Below, piece by piece: positions 26,629 through 35,288 of a DNA stretch of 40,138 nucleotides (positions are counted from its first letter, which is position 1; the number at the start of each line of letters is the position of its first letter). The position numbers were made by a program, and so were the translations under genes. The DNA is from Richelia sp. CSU_2_1. Lineage in GTDB: Bacteria; Cyanobacteriota; Cyanobacteriia; Cyanobacteriales; Microcoleaceae. The notes beneath the pieces were generated by a model. That model was not told where the DNA came from, did not search any database, and saw only the letters and a program-made list of their open reading frames with translations. The stretch spans positions 1-40,138 of the forward strand of contig JAAUPF010000048.1 in assembly GCA_012034575.1 (NCBI GenBank). The letters are read 5' to 3'.

Positions 26629-27297
26629 TCACGATCGCAACCGATAACCCATCCCGCGCACAGTTTCAATGAGATTGGAGCCTAATTTTTTTCGCAAATA
26701 GCCGACATAAACATCGACAATATTGGAACCCGGATCGTAATCGTAACCCCAAACTCTATCTAACAACTGTTCGCGACTCATCACTTGTCCGGGATGGCGA
26801 AAGAAAGTTTCGGCGAGGGTAAATTCTCGGGCAGGTAACTCAATAGTGCGATCGTCCACTTTGGCTTTGCGAGTCCGCAGATCGAGCGTTATATTGCCAA
26901 CTTTAAGTAGCATTTCCTCTGAAACAGTGCGCTCTTCTCTACCGCGCAACCGCGCGCGCAAACGCACCAATAATTCTTCAAAACGGAAAGGTTTAGTTAG
27001 ATAATCATCAGCACCGCCTTCAAATCCCGCTACTTTGGTTTGAATGTCGTCGCGGCCGCTCAAAATAATAATCGGTAATTCTTCTCCCTGTCCGCGCAAT
27101 TCTTCAAGAATTTGCAATCCATCTTTTCCCGGAAGGCCTAAATCGAGAATCATCAGATCGAATTCACCGCCGATAGCCATCAGCAAGGCATCTCTAGCGT
27201 CAGCAGCAACAGTAGTGATAAAACCGTGCGATCGCAATCCTTTTTCGATAAAAGCAGCGATTTTGGGTTCGTCTTCAGCAATTAAAATTCGGCTCAT
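26629..27297 (-). CDS. OmpR/PhoB-family response regulator
   Basis: 222 residues. Receiver domain 1-120 with acidic EDE, Asp52 in MILDLGLP, ILSGRDD and the conserved Lys in LTKPF. A winged-helix DNA-binding domain covers about 128-220 (LPAREFTLAETFFRHPGQVM, REQLLDRVWGYDYDPGSNIV, DVYVGYLRKKLG, VRGMGYRLRS). Likely partner of the histidine kinase encoded upstream on the same strand. Unusually, about 330 bases containing a MITE-like element separate the two. Confidence 0.93.
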   Translation of the reverse strand: MSRILIAEDEPKIAAFIEKGLRSHGFITTVAADARDALLMAIGGEFDLMILDLGLPGKDGLQILEELRGQGEELPIIILSGRDDIQTKVAGFEGGADDYLTKPFRFEELLVRLRARLRGREERTVSEEMLLKVGNITLDLRTRKAKVDDRTIELPAREFTLAETFFRHPGQVMSREQLLDRVWGYDYDPGSNIVDVYVGYLRKKLGSNLIETVRGMGYRLRS

Positions 27298-27364
27298 TTT
27301 AGTTTAATAGTGATGATTAGTGACAAAACTTACACGCGGCGGCCAACAACCCAGCTTCTATGTC

Positions 27365-27518
27365 ATATCGTGTCCGATCGATGGACTGCGATTAGAGCAG
27401 TAGGTTGGGTGGAACGTAGTGGAGGGTGAACGAAGTGAAACCCAACATCCAATTGTGTTGGATTTCACGAAGTTGGACCCAACCTACGTACATTATAGTA
27501 ATCGACCGGACATGATAT
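27365..27518. mobile_element. MITE-like element between kinase and regulator, 154 bp
   Basis: Outer arms ATATCGTGTCCGATCGAT (27365-27382) and its inverse at 27501-27518 match at 16 of 18 positions. An inner pair, GTAGGTTGGGT (27400-27410) and ACCCAACCTAC (27477-27487), gives a nested palindrome. No coding capacity. Confidence 0.7.
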
Positions 27519-27546
27519 CAATCTCTAGGAGAGATGCCTGATTCTG

Positions 27547-27567
27547 CCTGGAGAACCAGGTTTTTTT
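27547..27567 (+). terminator. Terminator-like hairpin in plus orientation
   Basis: CCTGG-AGAA-CCAGG followed by seven T looks like a rho-independent terminator for the plus strand. The genes on both sides are on the minus strand, so it may stop antisense transcription or be part of a repeat. Confidence 0.55.
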
Positions 27568-27623
27568 GCATAATTCTTATTTGAATAAATACACCCGAAG
27601 ATCGCACTTCAGCATAATTTTCT

Positions 27624-29143
27624 CTACCTTTTGCCTTCAAATGGCTCGATCGGCAAGATGAAAGCGAAAGTCGCTCCTATTCCCAATTGACTGTTAACAT
27701 AGACTTTGCCACCGTGAGCTTCGGCAATTGCCCTAACAATAGACAAACCCAAACCGGCACCCTCGGAACGACGACGGCTATTTGCAGCCCTAGCAAACCT
27801 TTCAAAAATTCGATCTTGGTCGATTTTTGCAATACCTTCCCCGGTATCGCGCACCCAAAATCGCATCTCGCTGCCGCTCACAGCAGATCCGATGGCAATT
27901 ATATCGTCAGACATAGTATGCTGTACGGCATTTTGAGCCAAATTCACGATCGCTTGAGTAATGCGCTGGCGATCGGCGACAATACAACATGAAGCCGCAG
28001 CATCCAACTCCCAATTCCGATTTCCTAGAGCTTTTGCCTTCGCAAAAAGTTCTTCAGTCAGCGCCCCAACATCCACAGTTTCTAAGTGCAAAAAATCCGA
28101 CTGTTCTGCCTTAGCCAGCAGCACTAAATCCTCTACAAAACGACTCATGCGATCGAGTTCGTCCATCACCAAAGTTATAGTTTCTGCCTGTTCCTGGGGG
28201 TCATCACCCATCAATTCCAAATGCCCCCGAACGATCGTAATCGGAGTGCGCAGTTCGTGTCCCGCATCATTGATAAAGTTGCGCTGACTGGCAAAAGCTT
28301 CCTCCAGTCGATCCATCATTTCATTAAAAGTAGTTGCCAATTCTGCAATTTCTCCTTCCCCTTTCACGGCAATCCGCTGACTCAAATCTGACTCTTCGAT
28401 CGCCCGGGCAGTTACTGTTAGCGATCGCAGCGGAGCCAGTAATTTTCCAGCAGCTATCCAAGCCAGCAATACAACTAAAATCAGGACAGCCACAGTTACC
28501 TCAATCACAACTTTGAAAGCTTCGATCGCTTCTTGACGTTCGCCCGCAGTCAAGTGAGCCACAACGAATACTCCCAGCGTTTTTCCTTGAATTTTTACAG
28601 GTTCGGCAATGTAGAGAATGCTGCCTATTTTACTGTCTGAGACTTGGTATTCGCCCCGAGCCGACTCGTTCAATTTTGCCCAACTCTCCACCAATTCTGA
28701 ATTTCGCTGAAGCTGTTTTGGCAGTGCTTTGGAACTGGATTTATAAAATTCACCTTCGACGATCGCGATTAAAAATGTATCATCTTCGGTGATTTGCCGG
28801 GAAAGGAGAATCTCGAAAAATGCAGATAATTTCTGAGATGTCGAGTAGGTTTGGCGATCGCCGTATTCTTCTGTTAATTGCAGTTTTAAAGATACATTTT
28901 TAGCCTCAAATTCTTCAGCAAACATTTCATGGAATATTGTTACTTCTTCAAGTACTCCTCTTTTACCCGCCCCTCTACCAGCAAAAATAAGCGCTGGCGA
29001 ATGGCGGGAATAGATAGGGACAGAAACAAGGTCATTAACAAAATGTACCAGATGAAAATGCGGGTCCGCGCTTCCCCAAAAAAGCGCTGCCATCGGATGG
29101 GAAAGTTGATTGGTGTTTGATTTAAATTGCGATGCGTGTTCAT
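27624..29143 (-). pseudogene. Frameshifted membrane sensor histidine kinase
   Basis: The N-terminus starts at the ATG at 29141-29143 (MNTHRNLNQTPINFPIRWQR), with membrane helix 1 in RIFIWYILLMTLFLSLSIPA, and runs to RVKEEYLKK before a stop. The rest, from about EVTIFHEMFAEEF onward, is one frame away and continues to 27624. One base is missing near 28949-28951; restoring it gives ...EEYLKEVTIF... and a protein of about 506 residues. Domains in order: periplasmic sensor, helix 2 (VTVAVLILVVLLAWIAAGKL), HAMP (ARAIEESDLSQRIAV), HisKA with the phospho-His in DAGHELRTP, then the ATPase with N-box NLAQNAVQHT, DTGEGI and GAGLGLSIVRAIAEAHGG. The catalytic parts are intact. An apparent start at 29093 reads an out-of-frame N-terminus. 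Confidence 0.85.
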
Positions 29144-29816
29144 GGTAAATCCGGCTGATAGTTCGTCAGTAAAGTTAAGACATGGTGATAAATATTACAT
29201 AAAGAGTCCCAGGCGCACGCAGGGTCACAAACTCTGTTGTTGCTTGATTCCTAATTAAGTTATTGCATCTGGGAAACACACTTTTCGCAGGGAAATGAAA
29301 TTTTTGGATTTTAGGGCATACCACCCGATCGGACTTTGCTATATTTAAGATGAAGTAAGCGATGCCGCGGCTCGATTTAGATGTGGGTCGATCGCTCGAT
29401 CGGGAGGCTGGCGATCGCAGTTCTTTCGGTAAGAATAAAAAAATCACCAATAAATCGTCAAGACCTAGTATCGTTATGCCCAATGGCGAGTATAAATTAG
29501 TCGCTACTTACGGAAAGCCTCTAGATAAAGTGCTTTGTGGGATCGATGCCCCAAGGGGAGTAGGGGCTACAGAATGGTATGGTAGACCATTTCCTGCGGA
29601 CGATCGAGTTGGATTTGTTGCACTTATTTTAGTATTTTTTTTCCAAACTTAGGTGAAATCGGCAGAAACTAATTCAGATTCCGATCGAGATATCCGGAAT
29701 CTTAACTCAAAGGATTGTAATTACTTTTTTTACCGATCGTGAGGGAAAGCGATCGCGGAAAACTATTACACAAACAAGGGAAATTTGTATAGAATAAAGT
29801 TTTTGTGAGAGAACCC
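29144..29816. other. Gap between the kinases, mostly empty
   Basis: Apart from one doubtful small frame at 29362-29652 I see no gene, RNA or clear repeat here. Confidence 0.4.
29362..29652 (+). CDS. Doubtful small open frame
   Basis: 96 codons from an ATG, with no recognised family. Part of it (PSIVMPNGEYKLVATYGKPL) looks protein-like, but the N-terminal region is built on GATCG-rich HIP1-type sequence and the C-terminus on a T-run. No good ribosome binding site. It may be chance. Confidence 0.2.
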   Translation: MPRLDLDVGRSLDREAGDRSSFGKNKKITNKSSRPSIVMPNGEYKLVATYGKPLDKVLCGIDAPRGVGATEWYGRPFPADDRVGFVALILVFFFQT

Positions 29817-31664
29817 ATGAACAATCAATTTATATCTTGGCTGCGGAGTTTGCGGGTCAGACAAAAGATCGCCTGGGGTTACGCACTATCTCTAGGAATT
29901 GCGGTAGTGGGTACAGGGATCGGGATTTTCATCGCCGATTACAAACAAAAAATAGCGGTTGCTAAGGTAGAAGATGTTTTAGAAGAACTCGAGATCCTCA
30001 GCCGCTTGCAGGTGGACGTGCTGCAAACTTATAACCATCAGCTAAAAATTAAGCAAGTCCTCGATCGCAAAGAATTAGCGCAACAGGAATATATAGATTT
30101 TAAGGAACACTATCAAAACTTGCAGCAAAGCTGGACAAATTTTAAAGACTCTCATGGGGGAACAGCCGGACAAGAAAAATTTGAACATCCGGGTGAAGTA
30201 GAAGCTATTAATGCTTTTTTGATAAAGTATGAAGGGGTTCCAGAAACATACTTCCAAGCAATCGATCGTCTATTATCTCGCCTCAATCCCGATAACATCA
30301 AATCTGCAAATATCACCAGCATTCAGACAGATATAACTAAGCTAGAGCAAAGTATACTCATGGCTAAAGTTCATAAGTTTTCTGCAGATCTGTTAGTCCT
30401 AGTTAAAAATATATATCAAGAGTACGAAGAAGCAGAAGAGGCGATCGACGCTAGCAATCTGCTGCGTTTGTGGGTAATTGGAGGCAGCATGGCAGCCTCG
30501 ATCGCGATCGCTGCTGTACTCTCTTGGCTTACAAGTCGGGCGATCGCTCGCCCAATTCATTCTCTCACCCAAGTTACTCAACAATCCCTTCAAGAATTAA
30601 ACTTTAATTTACGAGCTGAGATCTCTGGTAAAGATGAAATAGGAACTCTAACGCTCTCTTTCAACCAATTAATTGCTACCGTCAAGCAACTGCTAAAAGA
30701 GCAGCAAGAATACAGTCAAACCTTAGAAAAAAAAGTGTGGCATCGCACTCAAGAACTCGAAAACAAAAACAATGAGCTTGAAGATATCTTAAAAACGCTC
30801 CACAGCACCCAACTTCAATTAGTACAAAACGAAAAGATGTCTTCTTTGGGAAACTTAGTAGCAGGAGTTGCCCATGAAATCAATAACCCGATCGGCTTTC
30901 TCAACGGCAGCATTAGCAATACCAAAGATTACATTCAAGACATACTCGAACATTTATCTCTCTACCAGCAATACTATCCCGATGCAGTCAAACCTGTCGC
31001 AGAAAACGCTCGCGATATCGATCTAGAATTCACGATCGAAGACTTGCCCAAGATACTCAATTCAATGCAAGCAGCAACCGATCGCATTCAATCCATGAGC
31101 AAAAGCCTCCGCACCTTCTCTCGTGCCGATACCGATCGCAAAGTCAAAGCCAACCTGCACGAAGGACTTGAGAGCACTTTGCTAATTCTGAAATACCGCC
31201 TCAAAGCTTCAGAAAAAAGGCCAGAAATTAACATCATCCGAGACTATGGCAATTTACCAGAAATCGAGTGTTTTCCCGGTCAGTTAAACCAAGTATTTAT
31301 GAACATTTTGGCAAACGCGATCGATGTGTTTGATGAAATGACACAAACTCACTCTTTTGCCGAGCTCAAAGCCAATCCCCAACAAATTACTATCCGCACA
31401 GAAATCGCGGACGATTCCCTACGGGATAGCTTCGCTTCACGGGTGCAGATTCGCATTCTAGATAACGGTACGGGCATGAGTGAAGATGTAAAAGCGCAAA
31501 TCTTTGACAATTTGTTTACTACAAAAGCCGTGGGTAAAGGAACGGGATTGGGACTCGCGATCGCCCGTCAAATAGTCGTAGAAAAACATGGCGGCTCGAT
31601 CGAAGTTGATTCTACTCTAGGTAAAGGAACAGAATTCACAATTCAGTTGCCAGTTAAAGGTTAG
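29817..31664 (+). CDS. Membrane sensor histidine kinase, orphan
   Basis: 615 residues from the ATG at 29817; a GTG four codons upstream is an alternative. Membrane helix 1 is at about 16-38 (GYALSLGIAVVGTGIGIFIA). A helical extracytoplasmic sensor region (40-215), helix 2 (about 220-242), HAMP, a long coiled coil rich in Gln/Glu (about 300-340), HisKA with the phospho-His in GVAHEINNPIGFLNGSISNT, and an ATPase domain with ILDNGTGMSEDV, FTTKAVGKGTGLGLAIARQI and GKGTEFTI. HEINNP places it with the Hik family having the HisKA of PAS/GAF-type cyanobacterial kinases. No response regulator lies next to it, so the partner is elsewhere. Confidence 0.93.
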   Translation: MNNQFISWLRSLRVRQKIAWGYALSLGIAVVGTGIGIFIADYKQKIAVAKVEDVLEELEILSRLQVDVLQTYNHQLKIKQVLDRKELAQQEYIDFKEHYQNLQQSWTNFKDSHGGTAGQEKFEHPGEVEAINAFLIKYEGVPETYFQAIDRLLSRLNPDNIKSANITSIQTDITKLEQSILMAKVHKFSADLLVLVKNIYQEYEEAEEAIDASNLLRLWVIGGSMAASIAIAAVLSWLTSRAIARPIHSLTQVTQQSLQELNFNLRAEISGKDEIGTLTLSFNQLIATVKQLLKEQQEYSQTLEKKVWHRTQELENKNNELEDILKTLHSTQLQLVQNEKMSSLGNLVAGVAHEINNPIGFLNGSISNTKDYIQDILEHLSLYQQYYPDAVKPVAENARDIDLEFTIEDLPKILNSMQAATDRIQSMSKSLRTFSRADTDRKVKANLHEGLESTLLILKYRLKASEKRPEINIIRDYGNLPEIECFPGQLNQVFMNILANAIDVFDEMTQTHSFAELKANPQQITIRTEIADDSLRDSFASRVQIRILDNGTGMSEDVKAQIFDNLFTTKAVGKGTGLGLAIARQIVVEKHGGSIEVDSTLGKGTEFTIQLPVKG

Positions 31665-32122
31665 AACAACAACATAGAGGTGCAAGATATCAGTCTTCCG
31701 CGATCTGTCCGCGATCTGGTACGCCTCTCAATAAACCAGGCCAGAAACCGGGTTTTTGACGAAAAATATGCGCTTTGATGCAGAGTCCATGCCAAAAACC
31801 CGGTTTCACCAGAATGATGCAAGATCTCAGGAATACGCATTAGGGCGGGGAGTGTCAATGAGAGGTGCTATGTTAGTGGGGGTGATAATACCCCATACCT
31901 ATCGCCCTTTTCCCTGTTCTCAACTCCCACAAAAAATTAGTATGAATCTATACATATAAACCAAATACTTACGTGCAAGCTATAAAAATTTGAAAAAATT
32001 GCAGAGTTCTTGTAAAATTGCCATAAATTAAGTAACTATTGGCAAACCAGCGCCTGCGACGGCAAGCCAGACCATAATATAAAGAAAAACAGCAATTTCA
32101 GCGAAAATAGAGGTGAAACCCC
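31665..32122. other. Gap with a perfect 13-bp inverted repeat
   Basis: No gene. The main structure is AAACCGGGTTTTT (31745-31757) paired with AAAAACCCGGTTT (31794-31806), a hairpin type dispersed in cyanobacterial genomes; a shorter relative is at 39180-39206. The AGAGG at 32109-32113 belongs to the next gene. Confidence 0.6.
31745..31806. repeat. Inverted repeat AAACCGGGTTTTT
   Basis: Perfect 13-bp arms separated by 36 bases. It may act as a bidirectional terminator after the kinase gene or be a dispersed repeat. Confidence 0.7.
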
Positions 32123-33342
32123 TTGCAAAAACTAGCCAGCATAGAAAAGCCGATCGAACGCGGGGAAAAAATGATAGAAATAAACCCCCAAGATGCACAA
32201 ACTTGGTACGAACGAGGCAACGCCCTACTCGAAATGGGCCGCTTGCCAGCAGCGATCGAATCTTGGGAAAAAGCAATCGAACTCGAACCAAAATTTCCGG
32301 AAGCCTGGTATAACAAAGGCTTAGCCCTGAGAAAACTGGGACAGCTAGAAGCAGCAGTCTCGTGCTATAACAAATCCTTAAAAATCAAACCGGAGAACCC
32401 CGAATGCTGGTACAACCGGGGGAACGTCCTGCGGAAGTTGGGGAGACTATCAGAAGCCATCGCCTCCTACGAAAGAGCGATCGAACTCAAGCCAGACTAC
32501 CGCGAAGCTTGGTCGAACCGCGGCAACACCCTCGCCAATTTAGAAAAATACGCCGAAGCGATCGAATCCTACGACAAAGCAGCAGCCATCAGCGCCGATT
32601 ACTGGGAAGCTTGGTATAACAAAGCCTTTGCCCTCAGAAGCTGCGGGAAAAATGCCGAAGCGATCGCGGCCTACGACAGGGCGATCGAACTCAAAGCCGA
32701 CTTACACCAAGCATGGTACAACCGCGGCATCGCCCTAGCAGAAGCAAAACAGTATCCAGAAGCGATCGCCTCCTACGACAAAACCCTAGAACTCAAGCCG
32801 AATTCCCCCGAAGTCTGGAAAAACGCGGCACAGCCCAAGCACAACTCGGACAATTTGCCGAAGCGATCGACTCTTGGGATAAAGCCCTAGAATTCAAATC
32901 CGACGATCGCGAAATTTGGTATAATCGGGGTTTGGCCCTGGTCAACCTCAAGCGCCTCGAAGAAGCGATCGCCTCGTGGGACAAAACAGTTCAATTGCAG
33001 CCAGACAATACCGAAGCCTGGTACAACAAAGCCGTAGCCCTCAAAAAATTAAAACGGTATGCCGAAGCGATCGCCTCCTACGATAAAATTATCGCCCTCA
33101 AACCCGACGATCCCAACCTTTACTATCAAAAAGCCTGCGTGTACGCCCAAGAAAAACAAGCAGACTATCAAAAAAACAGCCCCGAAGCCCAAGCTACCAG
33201 CGCCACCAACGCCATTGAAAACTTGAAAAAGGCGATCGAACTCGATCCAAAGAAATACCTAAAAATGTGCAAAAACGACTCAAAATTGCATACAATACAA
33301 AAAGACGTGCGGTTTTTCGCTTTATTTCAGGGTAAGCAATGA
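32123..33342 (+). pseudogene. Frameshifted TPR-repeat protein
   Basis: The first frame starts at TTG 32123 (AGAGG nine bases upstream; the next ATG is at 32171) and carries six TPRs of 34 residues, then reads EVWKNAAQPKHNS and stops at 32890. A second frame takes over at KKRGTAQAQLGQFAEAID and continues to 33342 with at least three more TPRs and a partial one. The junction is a run of five A at 32819-32823; six would give ...SPEVWKKRGTAQAQLG... without a break. The intended protein is about 406 residues with nine or ten TPRs of the (A/E)-W-Y-N-(R/K)-G type. It is a protein-binding scaffold, with no catalytic domain or signal peptide seen. Confidence 0.88.
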
Positions 33343-33408
33343 TTGACAACTAATATCAATGCCGCACTGCAACTCCGGTAGGCTTTCACAGCACCGCAAA
33401 CCCCAATC

Positions 33409-34932
33409 ATGCAAACCCTAGATAAAACTCAAACCAAATTCGCTCAACTCACTGCCCGCCTGAGCGAAGTTATTGACATCGAATCAGCCTCCTCCGTACT
33501 GTACTGGGATCAAGCCACCTATATGCCGGCCAAGGGTGCCAGCGCCCGAGGTCGCCAGTTGGGAACCCTCAAACAAATATCCCACGAAAAATTCACCGAT
33601 CCGAAAATTGGCGAGCTCCTAGAAGACTTGCGTTCCTACGAACAAAGTCTCCCCTACGACTCCACCGCAGCCAGCCTGATCCGAATCGCCCGCCGGGACT
33701 ACGATCGCGCCGTCAAAGTCCCCGCCGCCTTCATGGCAAAACTATGCCGCCACCAAGCCGACTGTTACGAAGCTTGGGCTGTTGCCAAAGCAGACAACAA
33801 CTTCGCCGCCGTCGCTTCCGAACTCGAAACAACCCTAGAATTAAGCAGGCAGTACGCCGACTTTTTCCCCGGCTGCGAACACATCGCCGATCCCTTAATC
33901 GATCGCAGCGACTACGGCATGAAAGTCTCCATCCTGCGCCCGCTGTTCGCCCAACTGCGCCAAGCATTAGTCCCCATCGTCGAAGCCATCACCTCTTATC
34001 CTCCCGCCGACGACTCCTGCTTGCAGCAAGAATTCCCCGCAGCCCAGCAGTTAGAATTCACCCACACAGTCGTAGAACGCATGGGGTACGACTTCCAACG
34101 GGGACGGCAAGACCTCACCCTGCACCCGTTTATGACCAGTATGTCCATAGACGACGTGCGCATCACCACTCGCGTCTACGAAGACAGACTCGATCAAGCT
34201 TTGTTCAGCAGCATCCACGAAGCCGGACACGCCCTCTACGAACTCGGCAATTCCCCCGAACTCGAAGGGACGATGCTGGCAGGCGGCATTTCCTCCGGCG
34301 TCCACGAAAGCCAGTCCCGGCTGTGGGAAAATTTAGTCGGGCGCAGCCGCGGATTTTGGGAATGCTTCTACCCGCAACTGCAAGGCGTATTTTTGCGCCA
34401 GTTGGGAAACATCACCACCGATCGATTTTACCGGGCAATTAACAAAGTCGCGCGATCGCTCGTCCGCACCGACGCCGACGAAGTAACCTACAACCTCCAC
34501 GTCGCCATCCGCTTCGACCTAGAATTAGCCATGCTGGAAGGCAAACTAGCAATTCGCGACCTCCCGGAAGCCTGGAGGGAACGCTACAGAAGCGACCTCG
34601 GCATCGTTCCCCCCACCGACAGCGAAGGCGTCATGCAAGACGTACACTGGTATTGCGGGACGATCGGCGGAATGTTCCAAGGATATACCCTCGGCAATTT
34701 GATGAGCGCCCAATTCTACGAAACAGCAGTCAAAGCCCATCCCGAAATTCCCGTAGAAATCGAACAGGGAAACTTTGACATCCTCCACAAGTGGCTGAAA
34801 CAAAACATCTACCAAGACGGCCGCAAATACACCGCCGCCGAAATGGTCGATCGCGTAACGGGTTCTCCTTTAAGTATCGATCCATTTATCCGGTACATCC
34901 GCCACAAATACGGCGAATTTTACGTCATTTGA
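33409..34932 (+). CDS. Carboxypeptidase Taq, peptidase family M32
   Basis: 507-residue zinc metallocarboxypeptidase that removes C-terminal residues from peptides in the cytoplasm. Zinc ligands are His270 and His274 in HEAGH, with the third ligand in the following HESQSRLWENLVGRS, a hallmark of M32. Other family blocks are SVLYWDQATYMPAKGASARG near the N-terminus (with G-R-Q-L-G) and RTDADEVTYNLHVAIRFDLE and DVHWYCGTIGGMFQGYTLGN in the C-terminal half. Full length. It is separated by about 65 bases from the TPR gene. Confidence 0.95.
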   Translation: MQTLDKTQTKFAQLTARLSEVIDIESASSVLYWDQATYMPAKGASARGRQLGTLKQISHEKFTDPKIGELLEDLRSYEQSLPYDSTAASLIRIARRDYDRAVKVPAAFMAKLCRHQADCYEAWAVAKADNNFAAVASELETTLELSRQYADFFPGCEHIADPLIDRSDYGMKVSILRPLFAQLRQALVPIVEAITSYPPADDSCLQQEFPAAQQLEFTHTVVERMGYDFQRGRQDLTLHPFMTSMSIDDVRITTRVYEDRLDQALFSSIHEAGHALYELGNSPELEGTMLAGGISSGVHESQSRLWENLVGRSRGFWECFYPQLQGVFLRQLGNITTDRFYRAINKVARSLVRTDADEVTYNLHVAIRFDLELAMLEGKLAIRDLPEAWRERYRSDLGIVPPTDSEGVMQDVHWYCGTIGGMFQGYTLGNLMSAQFYETAVKAHPEIPVEIEQGNFDILHKWLKQNIYQDGRKYTAAEMVDRVTGSPLSIDPFIRYIRHKYGEFYVI

Positions 34933-35288
34933 GGGATAACAATTTCAAGTTCCAGACTTTAAACTTGCATTAAAAAAAGGAAGTGCTGAAGCAAAAGAGG
35001 CGATACTAGCCTCTACAGGACTTGCGTGCGGGCGATCGGAAACTGGGTGGTTGCTGAAAATCTTCTCACCTTGCCACAGATTCAGTAAAACAACCAATTT
35101 CTTAAGTCTTAATGCGTAAGATATTGTGCGGTCGATAGTTCGTCATAAAAACGGTTCGTAGTGCGGACTTAAGTGTGCAGAATTTTGCCGGCGTAAGTCT
35201 CCATTACGAGCTCATTTTAGCGAGATCGATCGAACGCGATCTAAGTCTTGTTTCAGCAACTCTCAAACATTTAAACTAGGGGCTTGTC
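34933..35288. other. Gap upstream of sucrose synthase
   Basis: No gene seen. A CGAGATCGATCGAACGCGATCT near-palindrome at about 35221-35243 is HIP1-like. This stretch presumably holds the sucrose synthase promoter, but I cannot define it. Confidence 0.4.

Noticed and set aside
33744-34442. 232-codon Arg/Pro-rich frame within the M32 peptidase
   Set aside because: An out-of-frame reading of GC-rich codons; the metalloprotease motifs lie in the other frame.
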